A DNA stretch of 64,000 nt from Amaranthus tricolor (GCF_026212465.1 NC_080058.1:9439485-9503484), one strand, 5' to 3'; positions 22,677-34,459 are shown, counted from the first letter of the stretch. The notes: generated from the sequence alone by a model not told the origin. Program-made: numbers and translations.

Positions 22677-24321
22677 CTGTGTGATCAAAGTAAGAGGTCT
22701 AAGCTAATAAGCAAACTCAAAACTATTGCTATGCTTAAATAAAGGTCGCTTGATCAAGCTAATGTGCAGCCGCCAAACAGTAGCTTATAGTGTGTTCAGC
22801 TTGATCGAGCAGGCGGGTTGTTCAATCGAGCAGAGTGTTAGAACTTTGGTTTTTGCGCTTTCATACATGAAAACTTGTGGGGATTATGTAAGCCTCCGAT
22901 TTTTATTAGTTGCTACAGAAACTGTAGCAATTACTGTTCATCAACTGATCTTATTTGGTATATATTTCTTCATGTATAGCGTAAAACATAGTCAAGTGGG
23001 ATCTTATTTGTTTCGTCTTAATGCATATTTTCGTAATATTAACTTTTTAAAATTTTTTATCATATGAAATTAAAGATATTAAAGATTAAATTGTGCATTG
23101 GATAGCGTGAAAAATAAAAATTTAGCAACTATTTAAAAACTAGAGGAAGTATAAATCTTTTGAAATGGAGCAGGCGCCTAAAGGTGCCCATTAAACACTT
23201 ATATTATTTTGTTGTCTTTGCATTGTTTGTGACTTGTGAGTGTGCTTGTTCGTTATTTTACACCCTTCACACTAATATAATTGTCACATTTCCTTATTTG
23301 GCAAAACCATATTAATTGTCACATTTCTATTTTTGTCAATTTTTTTTTACCTAAATATCCTTAGTTCACACATGTAATTACGAATATACCCCCATATATC
23401 TTACTTACCCTTCACTAATTACCCTTCACTACTTACCCAACTACCACCTTTTTAATGAACTCCACACCACTCTTAATATCCGTGCCCAAGCAAATGGGAC
23501 ATTTATATTGATGTGGAGGGAGTATTATACTCCCTCGCTTTATCCTCTTATTTACATCAGTGTGTTCATATTCACAAGATAGTGAAAGCAAAGAGGAAAA
23601 ATAAAAGGCAGGATTTATTCAAATCAACCTCAAAAGTATTAAAAGCAACATGGAGAAAGGGCTGACCTTGAGATGGAAGGCAAAGAGTGTTGTATTACCT
23701 GTTGTACCTCCTCTCGGACCTGTTTATGTTATAATAATGTTAAATTGGACAAGATTTATTGGGCATGGATCGAATTCGAGTTGGGTCTAGTTAGATTCAA
23801 ATCCATAGGATCTGAAAATTTAGACGCAGACTCAAACCCTTAGGATTTTGTGTGTCTAGGGTCTGGATCTGAGTCTAAAGCAATATTTTGTTTTTTTTCT
23901 TGGAAAATTTTTAAAAATATATTATACAATTTTCGTCCATTTGTATAAAATTATTTAAACATTTCAACTAACCAAAATCTTCTAATACTTTATACTACGA
24001 AGAGACCAAATATATGAAGTTTTACAACATTTAAGTTCTTAAAACGAAATATTAATCAATTCTTTCTATTTTTAATATAGATACAACGACCGTATTTCAA
24101 ATTATATAAACCGAAAAATTTTCAAATCACGTAATGTCCAAAGTATAATAGAGTTCCAAATCAAATAATTAAATACACATGATATCTAACATATAGTTTT
24201 GAAAAAAATTGTAAATGGATCCATAGGCCGGATCTGAGTCGATTATGGGTGTCAAACACGTGGAGACAGATCCGGACCCCAAGATAAACCATGGTTGTTT
24301 GCATTTTTAAAGTTATATTAT
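22677..24321. other. Intergenic DNA upstream of CBP60 copy B, with repeat fragments
   Basis: No N-terminal CBP60 exons were found. Segments at about 22980-23160 share wording with the Stowaway-like element at 25223 (AAAACATAGTCAAGTGGGAT, TTTCGTCTTAATGCA). A block at about 23755-24290 is rich in GGATC/GGGTCTGG words at both ends and resembles the CCCG-rich repeats elsewhere in the window. No coding potential is apparent. Confidence 0.4.
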
Positions 24322-24333
24322 AGTAGGTTAGTT

Positions 24334-24576
24334 ACCAAAAGCGTTTGTGGCTCAATGGATAGAGTATCTGCATGTGAAGCAGAAGGTTTGGGGTTTTAAT
24401 TCTACTGGGCGCAGGTATCAGTTGGGGAGTTTCTTCACTGCACGCATCTCTCTTTACTCCCTCCTTGGAGGAACGGGTATGATTTGTCCGCATCATTCAG
24501 GAAAAAGAAAAACCCCCACCCGGACCCTGCCTTATATGGGATATTGGAAGTGTCCTTTACCTTTACCTTTTATTAG
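24334..24576 (+). mobile_element. tRNA-derived SINE with 12-bp target-site duplication
   Basis: The head reads GCGTTTGTGGCTCAATGGAT with AGAG after it, an A box. TCTGC..GCAGA forms an anticodon-stem-like pair, and GGTTTTAATTC at 24392-24402 is a B box. This is a degraded tRNA with an internal Pol III promoter. A non-tRNA body and a CCTTTACCTTTACC tail follow. The direct repeat AGTAGGTTAGTT flanks it (24322-24333 and 24577-24588). It encodes no protein; the 79-codon frame across it is incidental. Confidence 0.88.
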
Positions 24577-24588
24577 AGTAGGTTAGTT

Positions 24589-25222
24589 TTTAATTTATAA
24601 GCTAAAACATAATACAAATGAGATTTTAATTAATTCGTCTCAATATAAAGATTAATATCTAATTTTTATAATTTTCATTATACATAATTAAATAAATTAA
24701 AGAATTAGATGTATTAGACTACTTGAAAAACAAAACAAGTTTCATGGGAAAATAATAGAAAATCACAATTATAATAAAAATACTAAAATCAAACAAAAAC
24801 TGTTGAATTATGATTGAGTGCAGTAGTGCCTAAAATGGACACGACATAGTGACATGCCTTTATAAATTTTGTTAAAGTTGACTTGACTATTTTATTAAAT
24901 TACTTGCAAATCTTAACCTCAATATACTTCTAAGATATTTATGAAAAGTGTTACTTTAATATAGACTTACGTCCTCTTTATCAACTGTTCACTCAGTTTT
25001 TAAGAAATTGCAACATTACATTTACAAACAGATTTAAAAATGATGAAATTATCCAAAAAATTAAAATATATAGATAGGATTAAAAGAAATTAACATACTT
25101 ATTTAATAAAATAAAATTATAGTAAAACATAATAAATAAGTTAAAAGGACAAGTGTGATAAAGTTATCCAAATAGATAGGAATAAGTGGTAAGTATACAA
25201 CAACATAAACTATAAAGTAATA
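24589..25222. other. A+T-rich intergenic DNA with Stowaway-like fragments
   Basis: At about 24595-24720 the wording (TAAGCTAAAACATAATACAA, TTAATTCGTCTCAATA, TTCATTATACATAATTAA) matches the inside of the MITE at 25223-25483, so this is probably a degraded member without clear ends. Confidence 0.4.
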
Positions 25223-25483
25223 GTCCCTCCTATTCACTTTAAGTGTTCTATCTACTTTTGAGACACTATTTATTTATCACTTTTAAATTGCATTTTATTA
25301 TTAATTTATAAGTTAAAACATAGTCATTGGGAATCTTATTTGATTCGTTTTGATGTAAAAATTATTAATATCAACTTTTTATAATTTTTAATTATACATA
25401 ACTCGATATATTAAGAATTGAATAAATGCATTGAGTAGAGTGCGTAAAGTAAATGAGACACTTAAGATGAATAGGAAGGAGTA
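25223..25483. mobile_element. Stowaway-like (Tc1/mariner) MITE
   Basis: The left end reads GTCCCTCCTATTCACTTTAA and the right end, reverse-complemented, TACTCCTTCCTATTCATCTTAA. TA dinucleotides flank both ends. CTCCCTCC-type ends with a TA duplication are the mark of Stowaway MITEs. It is 261 bp and non-coding. Confidence 0.75.
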
Positions 25484-26688
25484 TAGAAAAGAGTAGTTGA
25501 TACCGCTTTTCGGATTAAATTCTCCAATTGGACAGAATATGCTTGAAACCATAACTTTTCTTTGCACACACACCTGATCAACAAACAACACACACAACTA
25601 AAACATTTTAAAATAATAACTTAATTGTTCTTTTTAAAAAAGTTCTTCAATACATAAATTTCTTTAATCCAAGTGGGTTAGAGAATTCTAATAAATGGAG
25701 ATAAAAAACTAATTTTTCATGTTAATTGTGCTAATTGAACCTCTTTAATCGGTAAAAAGAATAGCTTTTAATCCATTGAGTTAACTCATAATTATCTATA
25801 ATTAAATATATAAAGAATTGAATTAAATATAGGCCAGAAAAAGAGAGTATTATATTACCAATGGTTTATTAGTTGCTACATAATAACCATTGTTCAAGCA
25901 TTATTGTCTTGTTCTTTATATTTAAGAAAAAACATTCTCAAGTATAATCTTGTTTGATTCATTTAAAAATGGTATTGAAAATCATGAAGTACCCTATTGT
26001 TGAGGGTTTTTTTTTTTAATCCTTGTAACGGGGTTTGACTCATTATCGACAGGAATGATTTATTCTTTCGCCCCCTTTGTCTATAAGCATTCTCTAGCCT
26101 ATACCAAATTAAATAAATGTCTAACAGTAAATAATTTAATTAAATTATAAAAAATTCAAATAATAAATTTATTAATACGAATAAAACAAGATTTTAATTG
26201 AGTATTTTCTAATGTATAAACTTAGATATGAAACACTTTGTATTGGAATATATATTCTAGAGATTTGGCTGATTTTTCAGGTCGAAAGTATTGGTTGATG
26301 TATGAATTGTTATGCAACCGTTTTAGTCAATTATCATCAAGATGTTTGATAAATTTTAAAGGTTTGTTGTTTACAAGAGAAAAAGTCGTTTTTTCAGCTG
26401 ATTTGAAATTCATTTGACTATAAAGCAAATAAAAAGCACCCATTATTATTTGTCAATATTAGATTTAGTTATGGTGAATATCTCGTGCAACAAAGATTTT
26501 CTAGGCTAGGATTAGATGGAGATTAATTTCTCCAAAACATAACTTAGCCTTACTCATACAACTTAGCCTTTAAACCAAATCTACTCTAGTCTTAAATATA
26601 AATCATATTACTACTTAATATTTTACCATCAAAATATACCCAAATAAAATATATAAATTAAATTCATAGAATTAAATCTACTACATAC
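25484..26688. other. Intergenic DNA, nothing recognised
   Basis: A+T-rich sequence without recognisable coding, RNA or transposon features. If the exon call at 26689-26780 is right, later exons of that gene should lie here, but I could not find them. Confidence 0.4.
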
Positions 26689-26780
26689 TTTGACAATTTA
26701 AGCCGTTGGTTTCGTTGATTTGCACGAAACTGTGGATTACCATTCTCGTCTTTACCAGGAAAACCCTTCTTCAAAACCAT
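26689..26780 (-). CDS. Putative first coding exon of an unidentified small gene
   Basis: From ATG at 26780 the minus strand reads MVLKKGFPGKDENGNPQFRA, then NQRNQRLKLS. It reaches a good splice donor (AA|GTATGT) at 26688. An in-frame TAA lies just upstream of the ATG. Without splicing, the frame closes after 38 codons. The residue mix (Gly/Asn/Lys/Arg) is unlike the A+T-driven noise around it. I do not recognise the family and found no second exon, so this may be a gene fragment or chance. Confidence 0.25.
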
Positions 26781-27480
26781 CCAAATTTATGAGTATGATT
26801 TTCACTTTCTATTACTTAAAATAATTAAAGTAACCAAAAAATGATGTTCAAAATGATTAATTTATAGACGAACAGAAGGGAGAAATGAGGGCCCGGTTTA
26901 CGATTTTAGGTGAATAAACAAACGCGTGGGCCGTGGAATGTCTACTAATTGCCCAAAACAGCCGAAGTCAAGTAAACTCTATACTAATATTCTATTTTCG
27001 AAGATTCAGCTATTCTTGTAATAGATCGTTTATAAATAAAACGGCGTATATCAAATCAAAAAGCTCAATTACTTTATTACTTAAAATATTTAATTTATAT
27101 ATAAAACACTTTTCGCAAATTTACCGTTTTATACAATTATATGTGTTACTATTATTAATATTATTATTATAATTATTATAGTAGTATGAAAATGACCATG
27201 AAACCACTTTTGTGGAATTCCAAGTTTATCAAGAAAACAGAGAAAAAGAAAATAAAAAATAAAGACTTTGCTTGAATTTTCTTAAGAACGGTCCATTTAC
27301 CTAATCATGAATTAATATTGAAGTTTATATATCATCAAAGATAAAATATTGGAAGTTTAATTTCTTACTTCTTCTATGTTACATCTATTGCATTGCTTAC
27401 ACAAAATAGTACGGCCATCATCCAATATATTTGCAACATCATATGTTTCAGTAGTCCAACTCAATATTTTTATTAGCTAG
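26781..27480. other. Intergenic DNA, nothing recognised
   Basis: A+T-rich, with no supported feature. Confidence 0.4.
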
Positions 27481-27732
27481 TCTCTTGAGATACCCTCTCT
27501 TTGTGAGACGTATCTTAAGCTCAACCCGTTAAAGATTAATGTCTACTTACCTTATTTTTAATGCTTACTTACATTATTTTTAATGCTTAATTACCGTTTC
27601 CTTAATGTCTACTTTCAATATCTTAAATGTCTACTATATCATTCTTAATGCCTACTTAAAATATTTTACAAAATATATAATAGGCCGGCTCAATTAGAAA
27701 TGGTCTCTCAAAGAGACCGTCTCTTACAAGAA
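27481..27732. mobile_element. MITE related to the TTGTATGAGACG family
   Basis: The left end CTTGAGATACCCTCTCTTTG with TGAGACG and the right end, reverse-complemented, CTTGTAAGAGACGGTCTCTT form imperfect inverted repeats. Inside are four tandem-like TTAATGYYTACTTAC units. The GAGACGGTCTC core links it to the element at 20301-20422. Confidence 0.6.
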
Positions 27733-28919
27733 TTTGTGTATTTTTATTTTGTATATGACCTTGCATGGTTGCATTTTTTTTTATTGTCATCCAAATATTT
27801 TTTCATTCCTTAAAGTATTACATTGTCATGACGTGAAAAAAAATCATCGCATTGTCATTTACGAACATTTTATATTACCAAACCAACATATTTAAGCAAT
27901 ATAATAGTGTCTAAATCCTTTTTCTTCTTAAATGCTTATATTAGAAGCTTTGAGCTATATGAGTTTATATAATTATTCCATGCACAAAATTTAAGTTTGC
28001 AATTACATATATTTTTTATTTAACTACACGTGTGATATAAAAATAAGTTAAGTTTATTAAAGCATAAATTTTAAATGATAAATGATCATAAAAAATAGTT
28101 ATTTGCTAAATTCTTATCTTGAACTTTCTATATAAATTCATTTTGATGAAAATTAATTCAATATAATATTCCTTAAATTATCTAAAAAATGTGTATTAAA
28201 ATAATTTATGTCATAGATGCCTAGTTGGGTTTCAAAAATGGTATCAGTAAGACTTGTTTTAATTGATATTGTTAATGGGATACTTGTTTCTTTAATCACA
28301 AAAATCCAAAATAATATTTGTTTGAAGACAAATAGAATATAAATAGTATTTATAATTGGTTTTATTTTATCTTTTTTATATCAAATCAATCATAAATTTG
28401 TGATTGATTTTTTGTGTTTTTTGAGTGTTGAGAGATTTCCATATATTAATTCAATTCTGAATTTAATTACTTAATTTATCATTTATGTATTATATGATAA
28501 TCAGTTAATTATATAAATATTGGATTGAAGTAGAGTTCATAATGATAACCATAATTACAGATATCAACATAACTAAACCACAGATAAGTCATGAGAAGTA
28601 CGTGTAACATGAAAAATTACATAAATGTTGTTTGCACATGTCAACTTTAACTGCCCTACCTTGCACAACCTTAGTAACTTCAATGTTCGACTGACAATTA
28701 TCTAAATACATAACTTAATCCTGATTAAAAAAATTAAATATAATTTTACATGTATTTAGCTTCAATGTGCTCATGAAAGAACTCTAATTTGGGGGACTTG
28801 ATGAATATGTTAACATGGTGAATATGTTAACATGGAAATTTTGTTAATTTTTAATATAAATATTTTTTTATATCGAACACTTTTTTTGGTGAATCGATAC
28901 TTAATTCTGATCTGGTTTA
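27733..28919. other. A+T-rich intergenic DNA
   Basis: No gene or complete element is visible. Confidence 0.4.
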
Positions 28920-29600
28920 ATTAAGTCGAGCCACTAGCATCATTGGAATAAAGCACTGCAAACCTATTGTATTAGCAAATCTTTATTGGTCTTTCAATCT
29001 CATTAACTATTTGTAGTCTGGTGAAAAATTTACGTAACCATATTATTTGGTTTGATGGGTCAAAAAATGCTATTAATTATTCCTCTATGGTAGAAGTAGC
29101 TATAATATCTTGTTTGGCACTTCTTTGTGAAATTGCACAAGCTGTTAATAGATAAACTTAACAAAAAGTTGATCAACTTGTGTCTTGGCACCCCGCAAAT
29201 CAGAGTCGGTCACACAAAGGAGGGCTTCTCCAAGATCTTTCATCTCAAAATTTTTGGTATAAATCTCTTGATTGCATTTCAGTTTGCCTATAGTGTTCGT
29301 CGCTATCAACATATCATCAATATACAAAACCTAGAAAGCCATTTTACTCCCACTAAACTTATGATTTATATACGCAATCATCAGCAAGATTTAACTCCAA
29401 ACCAAACAAGATTTATAAACGCAATCATCAACAAGGTTTAACTTGTTGAAATTTCTGGTACAATTGATGAGATGCTTGCTTTAACCCATATACGGATTTT
29501 CATAGCTTGCATACCATATTCTTTGATGTTGCATCTGCATAAATTTGTGGTACCATTTTACTAATCATTCTCATTATTGTTGGATCTATAGAAAAAAGTT
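28920..29600 (-). pseudogene. Copia RT/RNase H relic
   Basis: On the minus strand the pieces are KSVYGLKQASHQLYQKF (about 29510-29450), VLYIDDMLIATNTIGKLK with the YIDD catalytic box (about 29327), and NFEMKDLGEALLCV. Then SAKQDIIATSTIEE and NQIIWLRKFFTRLQIVNEIE from the RNase H region reach about 28930. Stops and deletions separate them, and most of the RT thumb/connection is missing. No LTRs were found. Confidence 0.8.
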
Positions 29601-29930
29601 TTTCAAAGTTTGGAATTTTGAAGCCATTTTTGTGAAGCACTATGTCCTAAGAGAGGCTAATGGTACTGATTCAAAGAAAATTGAAAACAATATTTTGGAA
29701 AAAGTTGATGTTGAATTGTTGTAATAATTTTGCTTCAAAAGACATGTGAAAAGAACAACACTTTTTTAAGTGATTTATTTGTAAACTTTTTATATTTAAA
29801 GTAACTACATATTTTGCCTTGAGTTGATTTTTTAGAGTGGAAATTTTTTTATCAACAACTAATGAAAAACATATTTTGAAAGACAACATAAAAATAAATA
29901 GGGCTTTTGAATTTTTTTCTCTATTCAACA
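29600..29930. other. Transition between the Copia relic and an LTR copy
   Basis: A+T-rich DNA without clear features. It may contain the diverged start of the LTR that becomes recognisable at about 29930. Confidence 0.3.
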
Positions 29931-30604
29931 CATTAACAACAAGTCGTCGCTACTTAAACTTTACGATTTTGAAAAAGCGACGAGTCGTCGATTGTGGCAA
30001 CGACTCGTCGTTTGTTACTGTTTCATTTAGGCACACGTCATTCTACACTACTTTGACAATTGATATTTTTAGTTTATTTTATTTTATTTAACGGTTTTAA
30101 TATTAATGTTTCAGTTCCTTAGGAAGAGTCAAGAGTGTTTCCATAATATAAGTAGGATATTAAGGTTTAGTTTAAAAACAAGTTTTGAGTAGTTTTTATT
30201 TTCAGTAGTTATTTTTATGTTTTCTTTCGTTTTACTTAAAAACATAATATTTCAATTTTCTTTGTTCTTTCATTTTCTTATGCCAATGAAAATTCAATTG
30301 TCATTATATTCTGTAAGTTTCTCTTATGTTTGTCCTTTATTTATTATTTAATTGCTTTTCTTGCTAGTGTTTATTATGTCTAATTTTATTTCTAGGGATT
30401 TATTTGTTGTTTTCATGTTAGTTTTCAGTCTAGTGAGTAGATTTCTTTTCTAGAATTAAAGGATTGATTCTAATTGTTGTACGGAATGATTTTATTTGAC
30501 TAAGAATATTTTGCCAACTACAACCTTTAAGCTTAGTTGCTTTAAAAACTATAGCCTTAAAATTTAATTTTTGCAAACTACAAACTCCAATTTACGAAAG
30601 TCAA

Positions 30605-30745
30605 TAGTCATCATCATCATCATCATCCTATCAAATGTATTCCGCTCATAGAAAAATTATGGACAGGATTTGGAAAGAGAAGGATGACAGCAACTCATAC
30701 CCATAATACCCTTTTAGTGATAGAGCCAAATCATAGTAATCCGAT
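30605..30745 (-). repeat. Degraded SINE 3' part, same family as 39273-39395
   Basis: The words ATCATCATCATCATC, CTCATAGAAAAATTATGG and GACAGCAACTCATACCCATA match the element at 39273-39395. No duplication was found, so this may be part of the MULE cargo. Confidence 0.5.
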
Positions 30746-31063
30746 GACTTTTTTATTCCTAAAATACCCTTTGACCTTTTCTTTTACCTTTCTCTTAACT
30801 CAAGTCATTTACAAATAACCAAAATTCCTAACCACACTCCTTTACAACCTTCTCACCTCTCTTCTCCACCACCACCACCACCCCTCCTCACCATAACTCT
30901 ATCTCCATCCATCATATTCTCTTTCCTCTATCTCCATCCATCATATTCTCTCTCTTCCACTATAACCACTCTCAACACCCCATAACCACCTTTCCACCTT
31001 CACTTACTATTGATAAAATTAAGAATTGTCTCTTAATTCTTTTCTAGTATTCTACAAAAGACT

Positions 31064-31230
31064 ATTATAATTTTCTTCCAAAATCTTTATTAGAATTGTG
31101 TAGATTTCTTTTTGCTAAAAACAGTTAATTTCTTTAGTGAACAAAACAAAATAAAAGAAGTTAATTTTGTATCTCAACAAGAACAAGAATAGGAAGATGA
31201 TGATTTCTTCTTTATGATGAAATTTAAGAT
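31064..31230 (+). repeat. 167-bp direct repeat, left copy
   Basis: This matches 32956-33121 almost throughout (for example GTGTAGATTTCTTTTTGC and GATGATGATTTCTTCTTTAT) and ends AAGAT immediately before the Copia LTR start at 31231. Confidence 0.88.
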
Positions 31231-32532
31231 TGTTGGCTTTCTTAGGTTTTGATGATGACTACACTTTATATAAACAAATGTATTTTTAGAGATTGTATGC
31301 AGGTCGATATCCGGTTGTGATTAAGATCGTTGATAGTGCCTATGACTTAGTCTATGGATGTGTACTCGTCAAAAAAATCCAATAAAGTTAGATAAGGTAT
31401 ATTGCTTAGTTATCAAATGTAGACAGGAGGTCTACTGTTCCCAAGTTTGATGATCTGACCTTACTGGAAAATAGAAACAGTGCATTGTTCCTAGATTGGA
31501 GTCTAGAGAAGATATGTCTGCTGGAAAATCTGGTTAAGTTATTTTCTGATTATTTAGTTGATATATTAGTTAAAATTAATTTGTTGCATTATTTATTAAT
31601 TAAGTTAATTGGAAAAATATTTTATAATCACCTAAAAATATAACCGTGTGATTTTCTAATTATGGAATTTTTTTTTTTCTTATTTTTCTCCTTTTAAAAA
31701 GGCTTTTATTTTGGATCTAATTTAAGTAAGTAACTAATCTACCTATTATTAGAAAAAGGGAAACTGTAGCTTTTGCTTAAGCACCAAGCTTCCACTTATT
31801 TCTCTCTTATTTATGAGAAAAGGTACAAGTGTTAACCGTGGGTTTTGACCTTGTAATTCATGTCCCATATTATTCTCCTTATTTTTAGGGATAAGGGAAT
31901 AATGGGTAGTTACTTTCTTTTTCTTAGCTAAACAAACTCTATAAATAGGTGACTTGTTTGTTCCTCAAAAATTGCTTCGTATGAGCCATAAAATCCATAC
32001 GAGAGATTGAAAAAATTAACAAGAAATATTTTGTTCAAAAATTGCCAATTAACTTATAATATTTTCTTATGCAACTCCTTAATTTTATCTTTAGAGAATT
32101 TAGCCTTGTAAAGGGTTTTTGAGAGAATTGTTGTAACTAGACTTGGATAAGTCTAGAGAAGAATTAGAAAGCTTCTAGTAAAGCTAGAGAAGAGAATAGC
32201 TTTGAGTAAAGCTAAGAGAGAAGCTTCGAGTGAAGCAAGAGAAAGAGAAGTTTGCCTAGTTAGAGAAGCTTCGAGTGAAGCAAGTTGTTTTATGTAATTG
32301 TAACAAATTGCTTAAAACATATTGAAGAGTTTTGAAATCCCGAGGAGTCGTGATTTTTCCTTCTATTTAGGCCTAGAAGATTTCCACGTAAAATTATGTT
32401 GTCTCTTTTACTTTTTCGGATTAAGTTTAAGTTTTAATTCTTCAATCTAATTTCGCAAAAACAGGGCTAAAATACTTAAACTTATTAAAACAACAATTCA
32501 CCCCCCTCTTGTTGTCAATCCCATCTCTAACA
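31231..32532 (+). mobile_element. Copia-type LTR followed by a PBS, without the rest of the element
   Basis: The LTR begins TGTTGGCTTTCTTAGGTTTT and ends CATCTCTAACA; CAATTCACCCCCCTCTTGTT near the end is typical of Copia LTRs. A perfect initiator-Met-tRNA site TGGTATCAGAGC follows at 32544-32555. About 400 bp of apparent 5' leader comes next, then the sequence returns to a second copy of the host DNA at 32956. No gag, pol or 3' LTR is present. Confidence 0.82.
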
Positions 32533-32955
32533 CTGTCTACAATTGGTATCAGAGCATATAATCAAGGATTTCATCAGAACATATTTCAAATCAAATGTAA
32601 ATATATTGAAGTGTAAGGCCTAAGTATAATATTATCAAATCAAAGCATTAAAGCAAATCTATACTTCCTTACTTCAACAAGTTCCAGTTTTAGAGTATAA
32701 TAATTGGAGCTCAGCATGTCTAGAATATTAAAATATATAGCATGTTATATCAGAGCTTTTCATTTTTCAATTAACCAATTAGAATAATCTGGGCTAATAT
32801 TCAGAGCTTAACCAATTAGGATATTAGAGCTTCACTATCAGAACATCATCAGAGCATACTTACTATCCTTAGGTAAAACAAATAAGAATATTGAACTAAG
32901 TCATAGATCAAGCATACCTTTAAGTTTGTGCCAAATATGGTATAAGTTTGTGACA

Positions 32956-33121
32956 ATTATAATTTTCTTCCAAAATCTTTATTAGAATTGTGTAGATTTT
33001 TTTTTGCTAAAAACAGTTAATTTCTTTAGTGAACAAAACTTTTGAAAGAAGTTAATTTTATATCTAAACAAGAACAAGAATAGGAAGATGATGATTTCTT
33101 CTTTATGATGAAATTTAAGAT
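32956..33121 (+). repeat. 166-bp direct repeat, right copy
   Basis: Partner of 31064-31230. It also ends AAGAT, but then continues into unique MULE sequence. The duplicated length is far more than a 5-bp LTR target-site duplication. Confidence 0.88.
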
Positions 33122-34378
33122 GTTATTATTAATTCTTCATCTTCTTCTTCTCACTCCCCTTCTTGTGAGGTACTAAAAGAGTGAAAGAATTGATCTTGAC
33201 TTTTTCTTTAAATCCATAAAATTTCAATTTTTAATGAAATTATAAGCTTTCTTTAGTTTTTATTTCTAGGTTTTTGTTTTAGTAAAAGTTTTTGATTTTG
33301 GGATGAAATTATATTTTTCTTTCACTTTGAATTTGGGTGAAGATTATGGTGTAGTAATTGTCGTGATTTTGGTGGAGGAGAGTGAAAATGATGGAAGGAG
33401 GTAGAAAAAAGAGAAAATGATAGAGGAAAGAGAAAGTTTTGGTGAGGAGTGGAGGTGATGGTGGAGAGGGAGAGTGTGGGAGAGATTAAAGAGGTGAGAG
33501 TTGCCATGAAAGAAAAGGTTCAACAAGGAGGAGAGATAAAATGTTGGAAGGGAGGGAGAGTTATGGTAAGGGGTTGGTCGTGGACTGGTGCTAGAGAGAG
33601 AGAGAGAGGTAAGAAAGTTGTGAAGGGGTATATGTATGGTTTATGTCAAAGTGTACTTTGGGCACAAGTCACTTGATTGTATCTATGTCCACTTTTATAA
33701 TTTGAAGGTTGTGGTTCGTAAATATTAAACTTTGAGGTTATAGTTTTTAAAATGATTAAACTTAAAGGTTGCAGTTGGCAAAATATTCTTTGATTAATTG
33801 TATGAAATTTGATTTATGATTAAATCTATGCTAATGAGCCTTAATTTAAATATCTTTATTAACTTTTTCAATAGATCAAAAGTTTGAGATTGAGAGTAAT
33901 TTAGGATTGAGGTATCGTTAGATTAAATTCATACTAGTTCAGCCAATAAAACGAAAGTTTAAGGATTAAAATTATTGTTGTTTTAAAAAGATATTAATCA
34001 ATATTGCAAAAGTTTGAGATTGATTAGACCGCTTGTAGTCATATTACAGATTCAATTTCATATAATTAGAAGAATTATTTATTTCAATACTAGAATTAAG
34101 TTGATTTCCCACATCCTATTTCCTTTATATTATTATTTAAACATCAAATTGTCTGCCTTGACTTATTTTATTATTATATTTGAGTATTTTAATTATTTAA
34201 AAGTATTAGTGTTAAAAGTTAGCGTAAAGGTAAAACTTTTAAAAAAGACTAGCGAAAGGTGAGGAACCTTTAAACTTAATTTTTCTATCAAATAAAATTA
34301 AACTTGATCGAAGTGGATTGAACTAAACTAAATGTAATTAAATTAGGCGTACAAAATAAAATCCAATTTAAACAAGTG

Positions 34379-34459
34379 CTTTGTCTCACTTATTTTTGCA
34401 ACATTCAAGTGAAAAGCTATCACCCTAAAATCCAAATATGCAAAATAAGTGAGACAAAG
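34379..34459. repeat. Short perfect-stem inverted repeat
   Basis: CTTTGTCTCACTTATTTTTG and the downstream CAAAATAAGTGAGACAAAG pair over about 20 bp around a ~40-bp loop. It could be a tiny foldback MITE or the source of a hairpin transcript. The arms are nearly identical, which suggests it is recent. Confidence 0.7.

Larger units (their letters stand above)
30504..33788. mobile_element. Mutator-like element (MULE) with 9-bp target-site duplication
   Basis: The left end GAATATTTTGCCAACTACAA and the right end, reverse-complemented, GAATATTTTGCCAACTGCAA extend into about 100 bp of inverted repeat. The flanks are TTTGACTAA (30495-30503) and TTTGATTAA (33789-33797), a 9-bp duplication with one mismatch, as expected for Mutator elements. 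The host LTR is interrupted exactly here compared with its relative at about 14095. Subterminal CCACCACCACC and GGTGGAG tracts are also roughly inverted. No transposase is readable; a Copia LTR block (31231-32532) takes up much of the middle. Confidence 0.85.
29930..34200 (+). mobile_element. Second, truncated copy of the Gypsy-type LTR seen at 13143-14648, split by a Mutator-like element
   Basis: Segments 30050-30503 and 33789-34130 follow the order and wording of 13760-14410: CTTTATTTATTATTTAATTG, GTGAGTAGATTTC, AGGATTGATTCTAA, then AGCCAATAAAACGAAAGTTT and CATATAATTAGAAGAA. The two halves are contiguous in the 13-kb copy. The LTR start and the last ~200 bp are not recognisable. A palindromic GCGACGAGTCGTCG cluster lies at about 29978-30021. 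Confidence 0.72.

Noticed and set aside
24347..24586. 79-codon frame and a possible intact tRNA
   Set aside because: The tRNA-like part is the head of a SINE (tail and 12-bp duplication present); T-arm and acceptor pairs are degraded.
30600..30640. CRISPR-like or satellite array (ATC repeats)
   Set aside because: It is a short simple tail of a SINE fragment; there are no spacers and the context is a plant nuclear genome.
33322..33676. Open frames on both strands rich in Ser/His/Pro or Glu/Val/Gly
   Set aside because: These arise from the purine-rich subterminal tract of the MULE and have no start context or homology.
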